From Bacteroidota bacterium (GTDB lineage: Bacteria; Bacteroidota; Ignavibacteria; Kapaibacteriales; UBA2268): a stretch of 64,000 nt of DNA. Below the pieces are notes generated by a model that made no database searches, was not told the DNA's origin, and was given only the letters and a program-made list of their open reading frames with translations. Positions within the stretch are counted from its first letter, which is position 1. Each line of letters starts with the position of its first letter. Shown here in pieces: positions 56,167 to 64,000 of this stretch. The DNA lies in NCBI GenBank assembly GCA_004322215.1, contig SCSM01000023.1, forward strand, positions 124,001 to 188,000, written 5' to 3'. Made by a program: the position numbers and the translations under genes.

Positions 56167-57429
56167 ATGGACAAGTTTGTTATTGAAGGCGGAAGAAGAC
56201 TATCAGGCAAATTGAGTGTCTCGGGAGCTAAAAACGGTTCTCTGGCACTTATGCCCGCATCTTTACTTGCACCTGGATTTTACCATCTTTATAATACTCC
56301 AGACCTTAATGATATTTGGACGATGCTCAAGCTTATCAGTTCAATGGGGGTAAAATGTGATTTCGGTGATAATACTCTTACTATTGATTCGCGGGAGATA
56401 ACAAGCTTCGAAGCACCTTATGAACATGTAAAAAAAATGAGAGCTTCCTTTTATGTTCTTGGACCATTAATTGCCCGATTTGGCAAAGCCAGAGTGTCAT
56501 TACCGGGCGGATGCGCGTGGGGTCCGCGTCCTGTGGATTTGCATCTCAGAGGGCTTGAAAAACTTGGTGCGGAAATCAACATTGAAGGAGGATACGTTAA
56601 TGCTCAGGCAAAAGGTTTGACAGGTGCTCATTTCCATTTTGACATATCGAGTGTCGGGGCAACAGGAAATGTATTGATGGCTGCTACTTTGGCAAAAGGT
56701 ACAACATTGCTGACTAATGCCGCTATCGAACCGGAAATCACCGCTCTCGAAGAAATGCTCGTAAAAATGGGTGCTAAAATCAACGGTGTCGGCACAACAA
56801 CATTGGAGATTGAAGGTGTCGAAGAATTGAATCCGGTCGATGAAACTACTATACCGGATAGAATTGAAGCAGCAACTTATCTTATTGCTGCAGCTATGAC
56901 AAAAGGTGAAATTATTATTGAAGACATAAACCCGTCACATCTTAGTGCTGTTTTTTCCAAGCTTGAAGAATCCGGTTGTGAACTGAAAATTAATAATGAT
57001 TCAGTTTCACTGAAAATGGATGTCGAGCCAAAGCCGGTAGATTTGATTACTTCTGTTTATCCGGGAATTCCGACAGACATCCAGGCGCAATGGACTGCAT
57101 ATATGTTGTTGGCAGATGGTGTATCTAAAGTTACCGACACAATTTATCATGACAGGTTTATGCATATACCTGAATTGCAAAGGTTGGGAGCGGATATTAA
57201 CGTAATTGATAATGCTGCAATTATCCAGGGCGGAAAAAAGCTAACAGGAGCAGTGGTTATGTCGTCAGACCTTCGTGCAAGCGCATCGCTTATTTTAGTA
57301 GCTCTTGTCGCTGAAGGACAAAGTGAAATTCTAAGGATTTATCACATTGACAGGGGATACGATAGTATCGAGGATAAATTAAACGCCATCGGTGCTTCCG
57401 TGAAAAGAGTGAAAACCGATTTGATTTGA
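56167..57429 (+). CDS. murA: UDP-N-acetylglucosamine 1-carboxyvinyltransferase
   Basis: A 420-residue MurA with the usual two inside-out alpha/beta domains. K22 (SGAKNG) and the catalytic C116 in PGGCAWGPRPVDLHL are present; the Cys form is the fosfomycin-sensitive type. It transfers enolpyruvate from PEP to UDP-GlcNAc, the first committed step of peptidoglycan synthesis. It is divergent from the TPP-regulated receptor and followed 16 bp later by a LytM/EnvC-like gene. Confidence 0.95.
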   Translation: MDKFVIEGGRRLSGKLSVSGAKNGSLALMPASLLAPGFYHLYNTPDLNDIWTMLKLISSMGVKCDFGDNTLTIDSREITSFEAPYEHVKKMRASFYVLGPLIARFGKARVSLPGGCAWGPRPVDLHLRGLEKLGAEINIEGGYVNAQAKGLTGAHFHFDISSVGATGNVLMAATLAKGTTLLTNAAIEPEITALEEMLVKMGAKINGVGTTTLEIEGVEELNPVDETTIPDRIEAATYLIAAAMTKGEIIIEDINPSHLSAVFSKLEESGCELKINNDSVSLKMDVEPKPVDLITSVYPGIPTDIQAQWTAYMLLADGVSKVTDTIYHDRFMHIPELQRLGADINVIDNAAIIQGGKKLTGAVVMSSDLRASASLILVALVAEGQSEILRIYHIDRGYDSIEDKLNAIGASVKRVKTDLI

Positions 57430-57445
57430 GTTTGAACTATTTGAA

Positions 57446-58831
57446 ATGAATAGAAAATTATTAATATTATTATTATGTTTTAGCATCGCTTGTGTTTATA
57501 TAGGTGATATAAATTCTGTTTACGCAAAACAAAAATCGAAAAAATCACACGTTTTTAAAAATAAAAAAATTTTTTCAGTAAAAAATAAACAAACATCAAC
57601 AAAAAAATCAAATAGTTCCTCCGCCATTAAATCCAAAACATCCGCTGGAATTAAATATTATAATGAAAAAGGTGATTTAAAACAACATCAGAATGATTTG
57701 GATAAACTTACCAAATCAATATCCGAAGCAAAGCAAAAGCTGAACACTTTGCAGAGTAAAGAAAAAGCTGAGGTGTCAAAATTAAATCAACACAAGCAAA
57801 AGAGTACTGTTCTGAAGAAAGATATTAATATACTGGTAAAAAAAATTGACGAGTACCAGGATACAATTGGTGTTCTAAGGTATCAACAGGAATCTCTGAA
57901 AAACAAACTTTCACGATTGAGAAAGGAGTATTCTGCTCTTTTAAAAGAATATTATTTGCAAAGCAATACAAATGTCAGTCAACTTGTAACGCTTTCGGAA
58001 TCACCATTTAAAAGCATCCAAAAAGAGATTTACATGAGACATCTCACAAAAAGAATGTCCGATGTTGCACATTCTATTTTAAATACGAGTGATTCAATAA
58101 ACAGAAAAGAAGTAGTATATGAAGTTCAAACAAACGAGCAGTTTGCAATAAAAAACAAGAAAGAATTTGAAAACAAGCTTGTCCAGAAAACCATAGCGGG
58201 GCAGGAAGTTAAAATCGGTCAAATACGAAAAGACAAAAATCTACTCGCTAAACAACTCGAAGACATGCAGCAAAGTGCAAGAAAACTGAAGGGAATAATT
58301 AATCAATTAATTCAAAAAGAGATTGCTAAGGAGAAGAAGAAAAGCGAATCTGTGACATCGAAAAATTCAAAAAGTAAAGACAATATTAATCCCTCAAAAG
58401 AAAAATATTCATCTATTGTCATTCCATCTGAGACGAAGAGAACATCGATTGGACGGCTTGTTTGGCCCACAAGTTCAAGGTCAATATCGAAATATTATGG
58501 AGCTAATAAAAATCCTGAAACTAATACTATTTTTGATAATCCTGGCGTTGATATTTCGGCTAATGTCGGTTCCCCGGTTTTTGCAGCTGCCGATGGCGTT
58601 GTTTCATTAATCCACTGGTTGCCGGGTTATGGTACTCTTATTATAATAAATCACGGTGGAGGTGTCAGGACGGTATATGCTAATCTTTCAACTGTTAATG
58701 TTAGAAAGGACCAATCGGTGAAACAAGGGGCAGTCATTGGAAGAACCGGACAAACAGTTGACGCTGCCTCCCTGCATTTTGAATTATGGCAGGGTAGCAG
58801 CAGATTAAATCCACTCGGATACCTCAGGTAA
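57446..58831 (+). CDS. EnvC-like coiled-coil protein with degenerate M23/LytM domain
   Basis: A 461-residue exported protein. Signal peptide (about 1-27), a Lys/Ser-rich stretch, long coiled coils (about 70-160 and 215-295), and a LytM domain (about 335-461). The zinc-site residues are largely replaced: the first motif reads NPGVDI where active enzymes have HxGxD, the second YANL where they have YxHL, and the third keeps LHFEL. Loss of zinc ligands is the mark of EnvC/NlpD-type activators that switch on amidases without cutting murein. It follows murA by 16 bp and is convergent with tatD, its stop adjoining the tatD end. Confidence 0.85.
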   Translation: MNRKLLILLLCFSIACVYIGDINSVYAKQKSKKSHVFKNKKIFSVKNKQTSTKKSNSSSAIKSKTSAGIKYYNEKGDLKQHQNDLDKLTKSISEAKQKLNTLQSKEKAEVSKLNQHKQKSTVLKKDINILVKKIDEYQDTIGVLRYQQESLKNKLSRLRKEYSALLKEYYLQSNTNVSQLVTLSESPFKSIQKEIYMRHLTKRMSDVAHSILNTSDSINRKEVVYEVQTNEQFAIKNKKEFENKLVQKTIAGQEVKIGQIRKDKNLLAKQLEDMQQSARKLKGIINQLIQKEIAKEKKKSESVTSKNSKSKDNINPSKEKYSSIVIPSETKRTSIGRLVWPTSSRSISKYYGANKNPETNTIFDNPGVDISANVGSPVFAAADGVVSLIHWLPGYGTLIIINHGGGVRTVYANLSTVNVRKDQSVKQGAVIGRTGQTVDAASLHFELWQGSSRLNPLGYLR

Positions 58832-60247
58832 TTAAAATTTAAACTTAGGATAAAATACAATTCCGAATCTTGGAATTGAGAAATAATGAGTTAACAATGC
58901 CTCATTGCTGGAACCGGGAGGATAATGAGTATTTATGTGTGATAATAACTGATTAATTTTCACTTCCAGCAACCCATTAATTAATCCATAATTTGTATTA
59001 AGGTTAAAGAGAATGCCCAATCCAAAATTTATATAACTTGCATTTTTGTTCTCATTATTTATCTGGCTAAAAATTGCAGTATAACCCAATGTGCCAAAAA
59101 AATTGACTCTTGAATAAGGATTAACAATCCAATTTGAGCTGAGTTCGAAAATATTATAAGTGTATGGTTTTATCAATCCGATATTTTGAGGTTCCTCTGA
59201 AATCTTATTGTTTATTGAATATATATATGAGGCATCAAAAACCAAATAATCAAGCAATCCGAAAAATAGTGTACCTCCATAAGCAAGAAGTCCTTCATAA
59301 GTAACATTTTGAGTTCGTCCTTTAGTTTCATATTCTTCCACGATTGTGTTGTACCCGATAATGGGTCCTATACCGATTAATTTATGATATGGATTTTCGT
59401 ATCCTTCTGCTTCATTTCCGCTTTCAGTTGTATCCGGATTTTGTGAAAATAAAGCAGAGGTTGTTAACAAAAAAAATAAAATTAATGTCATTAAACCAAA
59501 AAGTTTTTTTGCATTTGCTGTTGTCATCGAGATTACCTCTTCAATTGTTATATTTTTTAATTCTGCTATTTTTTCTGCAACATATTTCACATAAGATGGC
59601 TCGTTTCTTTTACCTCTGAAAGGTACCGGAGTCATAAACGGAGAATCAGTCTCCAATAAAATTCGTTCCATCGGTGCCTTTTTTACCACTTCATCAAGGT
59701 TTACTTTTTTAAAAGTTATATTACCTGTAAAAGAAACATGAAATTCTAAATTAAGAGCTTTTTCCAAAAAATCAACACCGCTTGAAAAACAATGTAACAC
59801 TCCTTTCAGATTTCCATCTTGTTCTTCATTCAAAATATTGTAAATATCTTCATCAGCTTCCCTGTTATGCACAATAACCGGTATATTTCTTTTCTTAGCG
59901 ATTTTTATTTGTTCACTGAAAATTTTCTTTTGTTCATCGGGTGTCGCAAAATCGTAATAATAATCAAGACCTATTTCACCAATTGCAACAACTTTTTTCT
60001 CATCGCTGTTTTTTTCAACGAGTTTTAATTCCTCGTCTCCGGCTTCTTTAGCATTATGTGGATGAATACCCATTGCACAATAAATTTCATTTCTTGATTT
60101 CGCAAACTCGAGCAGGGAATTCAAATTTTCCGGTTCAACTCCCGGAACTATTATACATTCGACACCTCCTGATTTTGCCCTCGCAATTACCTCGTCAATA
60201 TCCTCTTTAAATGCATCAAAATTTAAATGTGCATGTGTATCAATCAT
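58832..60247 (-). CDS. tatD: TatD-family metal-dependent hydrolase reading through into an outer-membrane-protein-like domain
   Basis: One 471-residue open frame made of two parts. Residues 1-252 are a complete TatD: H5/H7 in THAHL, E91 in GEIGLDY, H127 in VIVHNRE, H152 in LHCFSSG and D201 in LETDSPF, closing with the usual TTANAKKLFGL. At once comes M253 (ATG at 59491-59489), which begins a signal-peptide-like stretch (LILFFLLTTSALFSQN) and about 200 residues of outer-membrane barrel pattern ending PKFKF. A 1-base change in the GGTTTAATG junction would give TatD a TAA stop overlapping that ATG (TAATG), as in two coupled genes. So either a real fusion or a 1-base indel. TatD proteins are 3'-5' DNA exonucleases or DNA-repair-linked hydrolases. 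bcp is 5 bp upstream. Confidence 0.85.
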   Translation of the reverse strand: MIDTHAHLNFDAFKEDIDEVIARAKSGGVECIIVPGVEPENLNSLLEFAKSRNEIYCAMGIHPHNAKEAGDEELKLVEKNSDEKKVVAIGEIGLDYYYDFATPDEQKKIFSEQIKIAKKRNIPVIVHNREADEDIYNILNEEQDGNLKGVLHCFSSGVDFLEKALNLEFHVSFTGNITFKKVNLDEVVKKAPMERILLETDSPFMTPVPFRGKRNEPSYVKYVAEKIAELKNITIEEVISMTTANAKKLFGLMTLILFFLLTTSALFSQNPDTTESGNEAEGYENPYHKLIGIGPIIGYNTIVEEYETKGRTQNVTYEGLLAYGGTLFFGLLDYLVFDASYIYSINNKISEEPQNIGLIKPYTYNIFELSSNWIVNPYSRVNFFGTLGYTAIFSQINNENKNASYINFGLGILFNLNTNYGLINGLLEVKINQLLSHINTHYPPGSSNEALLTHYFSIPRFGIVFYPKFKF

Positions 60248-60252
60248 CAGAT

Positions 60253-60726
60253 TTATTTACTCTTTAATTCCTTCAATTTATTTATTATTTCATCAACATG
60301 GCCTTCGACACTGACTTTCGGGTTAACATATTTGATTATTCCTTTCTCGTCAATTATGTATGTGGTCCTTATAACACCTATGTATTTTCTTCCGTAAAGT
60401 GTCTTTTCTCCCATAACATTATAAGCATTGCAGATTGTTTTGTCAGAATCACTGATTAGAGTGAAATTCAATTCAAATTTGGATTTAAATCCGACATGGG
60501 ATTTAACACTGTCAGGGCTAACACCAAGAACTACAGCACCGGTTTTTGTTATTCGTTTCATATTATCCCTGAAATCACAAGCTTCCTTCGTACATCCCGA
60601 AGTATTGTCTTTAGGATAAAAATAAAGAACAATCCATTTCCCTTTGAAATCCGAAAGTTTAACCTTATTTCCATCATCGTTTAAAGAAGTGAAATCCGGT
60701 GCCTTTTTCCCAGTAGTCAATGCCAT
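60253..60726 (-). CDS. bcp: thioredoxin-dependent thiol peroxidase (peroxiredoxin Q)
   Basis: A 157-residue peroxiredoxin of the BCP/PrxQ class. The peroxidatic cysteine is C45 and the resolving cysteine C50 (SGCTKEACDFRD), the atypical 2-Cys arrangement. The PKDNTSGCT and IRTTYIIDEKGII segments are as in the family. It reduces hydroperoxides with thioredoxin. It lies 5 bp upstream of tatD, so the two are probably one transcript. Confidence 0.94.
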   Translation of the reverse strand: MALTTGKKAPDFTSLNDDGNKVKLSDFKGKWIVLYFYPKDNTSGCTKEACDFRDNMKRITKTGAVVLGVSPDSVKSHVGFKSKFELNFTLISDSDKTICNAYNVMGEKTLYGRKYIGVIRTTYIIDEKGIIKYVNPKVSVEGHVDEIINKLKELKSK

Positions 60727-60794
60727 AATAATTTTATTTTGATAATATTAAAAAAATTAACAAATCAATAATTTATTTAACGAATTAAATATCA

Positions 60795-62561
60795 TTAAAT
60801 TTCCTTAGCGTTAAATATATCAATAATCGCCTGTTCAATCGGTGTTTTATCTGTAATATCTTCAACACCGTTTTCATGCTTATCCATTGTTGATTTTAGC
60901 TCAGGTTTACCGAGTATTTCGATTTTTTGAACATCTTCACCAGCTAATGTCAATTTATTGCCGGAATTTGAAATTGTTTCTGATTGCTTTGATTTACCTA
61001 AAGAAAATTTTGTCTTAACTTCCCCTCCATAATATTCGGTCAGTAGTTTCTCGAGTTCATGTGTCTTTTTATGAAATAATTCATAAATAAATTGTTCGTT
61101 TGTTTCGAGGACAATTTCTCCATTAAAAAATAAAGGTGATACCAAATCACCATGATTTAGCATATAAAACCCGGTTTCCTTATTTGCGTATTTTGAAAGA
61201 AAGCCACTCCATCCGTTTTCCAATTGATTTATCTCAATTGAATTGCCACTGCTTTTTATTTGCTTATTAGATTCATTTTCAGATTTGTTTTTTACTGTAG
61301 AATATGATTCCACCGGTTCATTCAGGATTTTTTTTTCAGACCTTGGTTCTGTGGCTTGAACAATCGGGAATCCCTGTTGAACTCTTGATGAAAGAACCCC
61401 TGAAGACCCCTGGTTTTTATTCAGGAATTCGAGTATTGTACCGATTTCAACAGCAGAATCGAGTGAAGCAAGCTGAGTCAGAGCCAGCTCAAATTTAATT
61501 CGCGGTTGAGGCGAATATCTTAAAGATTGCTCAGCCGTAGCAATATGATTCAGTATCCTCAAAATATCCGCTTTACTGAAATATGATGCTTCTCCTTCCA
61601 ATTTTTCAATGGCTGCAGAGGAACGTTCTATCAACTTTTTATTTTCGGAAACCTTGATAACGAGCATATTTCTGAAATGTTCGAGCAATCCGCCAAGACA
61701 TTCAAGCATGTCATAACCTTTTGAAATTACTTCATTCGTTATATCGAACATTTCCTTAACATTTTTTTCACGTATTGCCTTGCTGATACGGAAAAAGAAC
61801 TCGTAATCTATAAGATGTAATGCATCGGAGACTTCTGTATAAACTATATTATTACCGCAGAAAGCAACCACCTGGTCAAATATGCTTTGTGCATCGCGCA
61901 TTGACCCGTCACCTTTTTTTGCGATTGTGATAAGTGATTCTTCATCGATTGTAATCTTCTCAGCTTTAGCAATATTTGAAAGATGGGAACTTATCCTTTC
62001 GATTTCAATTCTTTTGAAATTATGTCTCTGGCACCTGCTCAATATAGTTGCAGGAACTTTATGCTGTTCGGTTGTTGCGAATATAAAAATCATGTGCGGA
62101 GGCGGCTCTTCCAGCGTTTTCAATAATGCATTGAATGCGGAAGTCGATAGCATGTGCACCTCATCAATAATATATATTTTATATTTTCCTGATACGGGAG
62201 TGAATTTTGCATACTCCCTGATTTTCTTTACATCCTCGACACTGTTATTCGATGCGCCGTCAATTTCAATTACATCCAGCGACCTGCCTTCGAGTATGGA
62301 TATACAGGATTCACATTCATTGCATGGCTCGTAATCAGTTAAATTTGAACAATTTAATGCCCTTGCCAATATCCTTGCTGTTGTGGTTTTACCGATTCCC
62401 CTCGGGCCACTGAAAAGATAAGCATGGTGTTTCCTGTTGAGTCGAATTGCGTTTTTAAGTGTCATTGTGATATGTTCCTGTCCGATAACGTCAATAAATT
62501 TCAATGGTCGCCATTTTCGGGCAGTTACAATATATTCTTGCATTTGATTGTCTTTTGTCAT
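60795..62561 (-). CDS. dnaX: DNA polymerase III subunit gamma/tau
   Basis: A 588-residue clamp-loader subunit. The AAA+ domain has Walker A GPRGIGKTT at about 52-60, a zinc ribbon with C71, C80, C83 and C86, the DEVHML Walker B and the SRC arginine-finger motif (ILSRCQRHNF). Domain III follows at about 245-370, and the C-terminal part (about 370-588) is variable and Glu/Ser-rich as in tau. It loads the sliding clamp. No frameshift signal for a short gamma form was evident. Confidence 0.94.
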   Translation of the reverse strand: MTKDNQMQEYIVTARKWRPLKFIDVIGQEHITMTLKNAIRLNRKHHAYLFSGPRGIGKTTTARILARALNCSNLTDYEPCNECESCISILEGRSLDVIEIDGASNNSVEDVKKIREYAKFTPVSGKYKIYIIDEVHMLSTSAFNALLKTLEEPPPHMIFIFATTEQHKVPATILSRCQRHNFKRIEIERISSHLSNIAKAEKITIDEESLITIAKKGDGSMRDAQSIFDQVVAFCGNNIVYTEVSDALHLIDYEFFFRISKAIREKNVKEMFDITNEVISKGYDMLECLGGLLEHFRNMLVIKVSENKKLIERSSAAIEKLEGEASYFSKADILRILNHIATAEQSLRYSPQPRIKFELALTQLASLDSAVEIGTILEFLNKNQGSSGVLSSRVQQGFPIVQATEPRSEKKILNEPVESYSTVKNKSENESNKQIKSSGNSIEINQLENGWSGFLSKYANKETGFYMLNHGDLVSPLFFNGEIVLETNEQFIYELFHKKTHELEKLLTEYYGGEVKTKFSLGKSKQSETISNSGNKLTLAGEDVQKIEILGKPELKSTMDKHENGVEDITDKTPIEQAIIDIFNAKEI

Positions 62562-62670
62562 AATTGTTATTTTTTTAAATTAAGTTTTATTATTTTGAAA
62601 ACTATAAAATAAGATTATAAACGATTGAATATTCAAATTAAATGTTTTTTTTCAAATTTTCGAGTATTAT

Positions 62671-64000
62671 ATGAAATTTTTTTTATTCTTGTTTTGTTTT
62701 TATTTTGTTTTCTCTTTAAATGTATATGAATCCAATTCACAGAATACAAAGCCGGTTATATTAAAGCCGGATAAAAAAGTAGGTAGAACTTGCGAAGTGT
62801 ACTCAAACACACTTATTATTAGATTTAAGAAATCAATTGATAACAATGAAAAAGCTGCCAATTCACTGTTAAACTCAGATGCTACACTTGTTAACCCGAT
62901 ATTTGACAGAAAGCTTAGTATTAAAGATAATAAAAGCAGGATTTTATCCGAAACATCAGAAAAAATAAAAATTATCGAAAATGCGGAAGAACCTTTGTTG
63001 AGAACTTATATTTTACACTATGATTCAGATTTAGCTCCCGAAATTTATGCAAAACAGCTTTTGAAAAATAATCAGAATATTGAAATCGCAGAGCCGTATT
63101 ATTTGGATGAGATACAAGCAATACCGAATGACCCTTATGTTACAAGCCAGGATATGTTATATACAATTCATGCTTTTGAATGCTGGGACAGTGGAATGGC
63201 TGGGGATTCTTCGGTTGTAATCGGTATAAGCGATAACGGAGTATTCCAGGGGCATGATGACCTGGCTAAATCAATTGCTCCGAATTGGGGCGAAATACCG
63301 GATAATGGGATTGATGATGACGGTAACGGGTATACAGATGATTTTAAGGGATATAACTTTGCTTATAATGATGATAATAAAGGATATGACTATACGTATA
63401 ATCCCGCTGATGACCATGGGACAAATGTAGCAGGTATATGCGGGGCTACCGTTAATAACAAAATTGGTATTGCCGGCGTTGCCAACAAATGCAGGATTTT
63501 TCCGATAAAAATTGCAAAAAATTCAGACCCGACTCATCTCCCTTATGGTTATCAATCCATATTATATGCTGCTGTCTGTAAAGTTAAAGTCCTCAATTGC
63601 AGTTGGGGTAAAGAAAAGATTTTTTCAGATGTTGACCAGTCGATAATTGATTATGCAGTGGCTAAAGATGTTGCAATTGTTGCTGCAGGAGGAAATGGAT
63701 ACGGTAGTACACAAGCATGGTATCCTGCCGGTTATCATGGTGTTCTTGGAGTTGGCGAGGTTGACCAAAGCGATTATGCAACTTCGGTTACTTCACTTGG
63801 GTCACACATCGGAATAATGGCACCGGGTGAAGGAAATTATTATACAAAAAACAACAATTCGTATGATAATTCCGGATTGGGGACTTCTTATGCTTCACCG
63901 GTTGTAGCTGGTGCTGTAGCTCTTGTCAGAGCAAAATATCCGGAACTCAGTGCAGTTCAATCACTTGAATTTATACGCCAATGTACTGACGACATTTCTT
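62671..64000 (+). CDS. secreted subtilisin-like (S8) serine protease, 3' partial
   Basis: At least 443 residues, running off the window end. From ATG 62671: signal peptide (about 1-19), an inhibitor-like propeptide (about 30-150), and the S8 catalytic domain. The triad motifs are visible: Asp in IGISDNGVF, His in DDHGTNVAGICGA, Ser in GTSYASPVVAGA; the oxyanion Asn context reads AAGGNGYG. In this lineage such enzymes usually end in a T9SS sorting domain, but that part is outside the window. Likely an extracellular peptide-scavenging enzyme. Confidence 0.88.
   Translation, partial: MKFFLFLFCFYFVFSLNVYESNSQNTKPVILKPDKKVGRTCEVYSNTLIIRFKKSIDNNEKAANSLLNSDATLVNPIFDRKLSIKDNKSRILSETSEKIKIIENAEEPLLRTYILHYDSDLAPEIYAKQLLKNNQNIEIAEPYYLDEIQAIPNDPYVTSQDMLYTIHAFECWDSGMAGDSSVVIGISDNGVFQGHDDLAKSIAPNWGEIPDNGIDDDGNGYTDDFKGYNFAYNDDNKGYDYTYNPADDHGTNVAGICGATVNNKIGIAGVANKCRIFPIKIAKNSDPTHLPYGYQSILYAAVCKVKVLNCSWGKEKIFSDVDQSIIDYAVAKDVAIVAAGGNGYGSTQAWYPAGYHGVLGVGEVDQSDYATSVTSLGSHIGIMAPGEGNYYTKNNNSYDNSGLGTSYASPVVAGAVALVRAKYPELSAVQSLEFIRQCTDDIS

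Overview
The window looks like a chromosomal segment from an AT-rich, Gram-negative member of the Bacteroidota/Ignavibacteriota (FCB) group, possibly Ignavibacteria or Kapabacteria. The support is: at least seven proteins ending in a type IX secretion (T9SS) C-terminal sorting domain, two SusC/FecA-like TonB-dependent receptors, a Bacteroidota-type succinate dehydrogenase with a single five-helix cytochrome b, BamA with two Skp/OmpH chaperones, LpxD, and a six-domain ribosomal protein S1. The species assignment is inference from gene content. No rRNA or tRNA gene was seen.

Layout. 1-7.8 kb: the tail of a T9SS cargo gene with a terminator, an MNT/HEPN toxin-antitoxin pair, a large secreted sortilin-like beta-propeller protein, an HsmA-family membrane protein, an MFS transporter, a TlpA-like thioredoxin with calcium-loop-like motifs, and a REP-associated transposase broken by one in-frame TGA. 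7.8-20.3 kb: a TonB-dependent outer-membrane protein, a SpoU-type RNA methylase, and three tandem paralogous secreted proteins with an IgGFc-binding-type N-terminal domain. 20.4-29.8 kb: a CtpA protease, IspH, a Uma2-type nuclease, the sdhCAB operon (SdhC carries a cysteine-rich insert), two envelope genes and a thioredoxin-like lipoprotein. 29.9-33.6 kb: a glycosyltransferase followed by an accessory stretch holding an AlbA_2 ATPase, a duplicated 5' fragment of the glycosyltransferase, and a PemK/MazF toxin-antitoxin pair. 33.6-36.8 kb: YchF, a HydF hydrogenase-maturation GTPase standing alone, a 31-residue mS38/bS22-like ribosomal protein missed by ordinary length cut-offs, and an HU/IHF protein.

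37-49.6 kb is mostly core envelope and housekeeping: uppS-bamA-skp-skp-lpxD on the plus strand (cell-wall lipid carrier, outer-membrane assembly, lipid A), then speA, a TPR protein, cinA and rpsA on the minus strand. 49.8-53.2 kb is a compact three-gene operon of exported proteins (an unknown, a zinc metalloprotease and a leucine-rich-repeat protein). 53.5-56.1 kb is a TonB-dependent receptor behind a TPP riboswitch, so very probably an outer-membrane thiamin-compound importer. 56.2-62.6 kb has murA with an EnvC-like LytM protein, a bcp-tatD pair in which TatD reads through into an outer-membrane-protein-like domain, and dnaX. The window ends inside a secreted subtilisin-like protease.

Points most worth checking: the cysteine-pair insert in SdhC, the TatD/outer-membrane read-through, the glycosyltransferase 5' duplication around the AlbA_2 gene, the palindrome shared by the broken transposase and an intergenic region, the IgGFc-type paralog array, and the TPP-regulated receptor. 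No clearly new multi-gene defence or metabolic system is evident; the novelty is at the level of single proteins and small loci.
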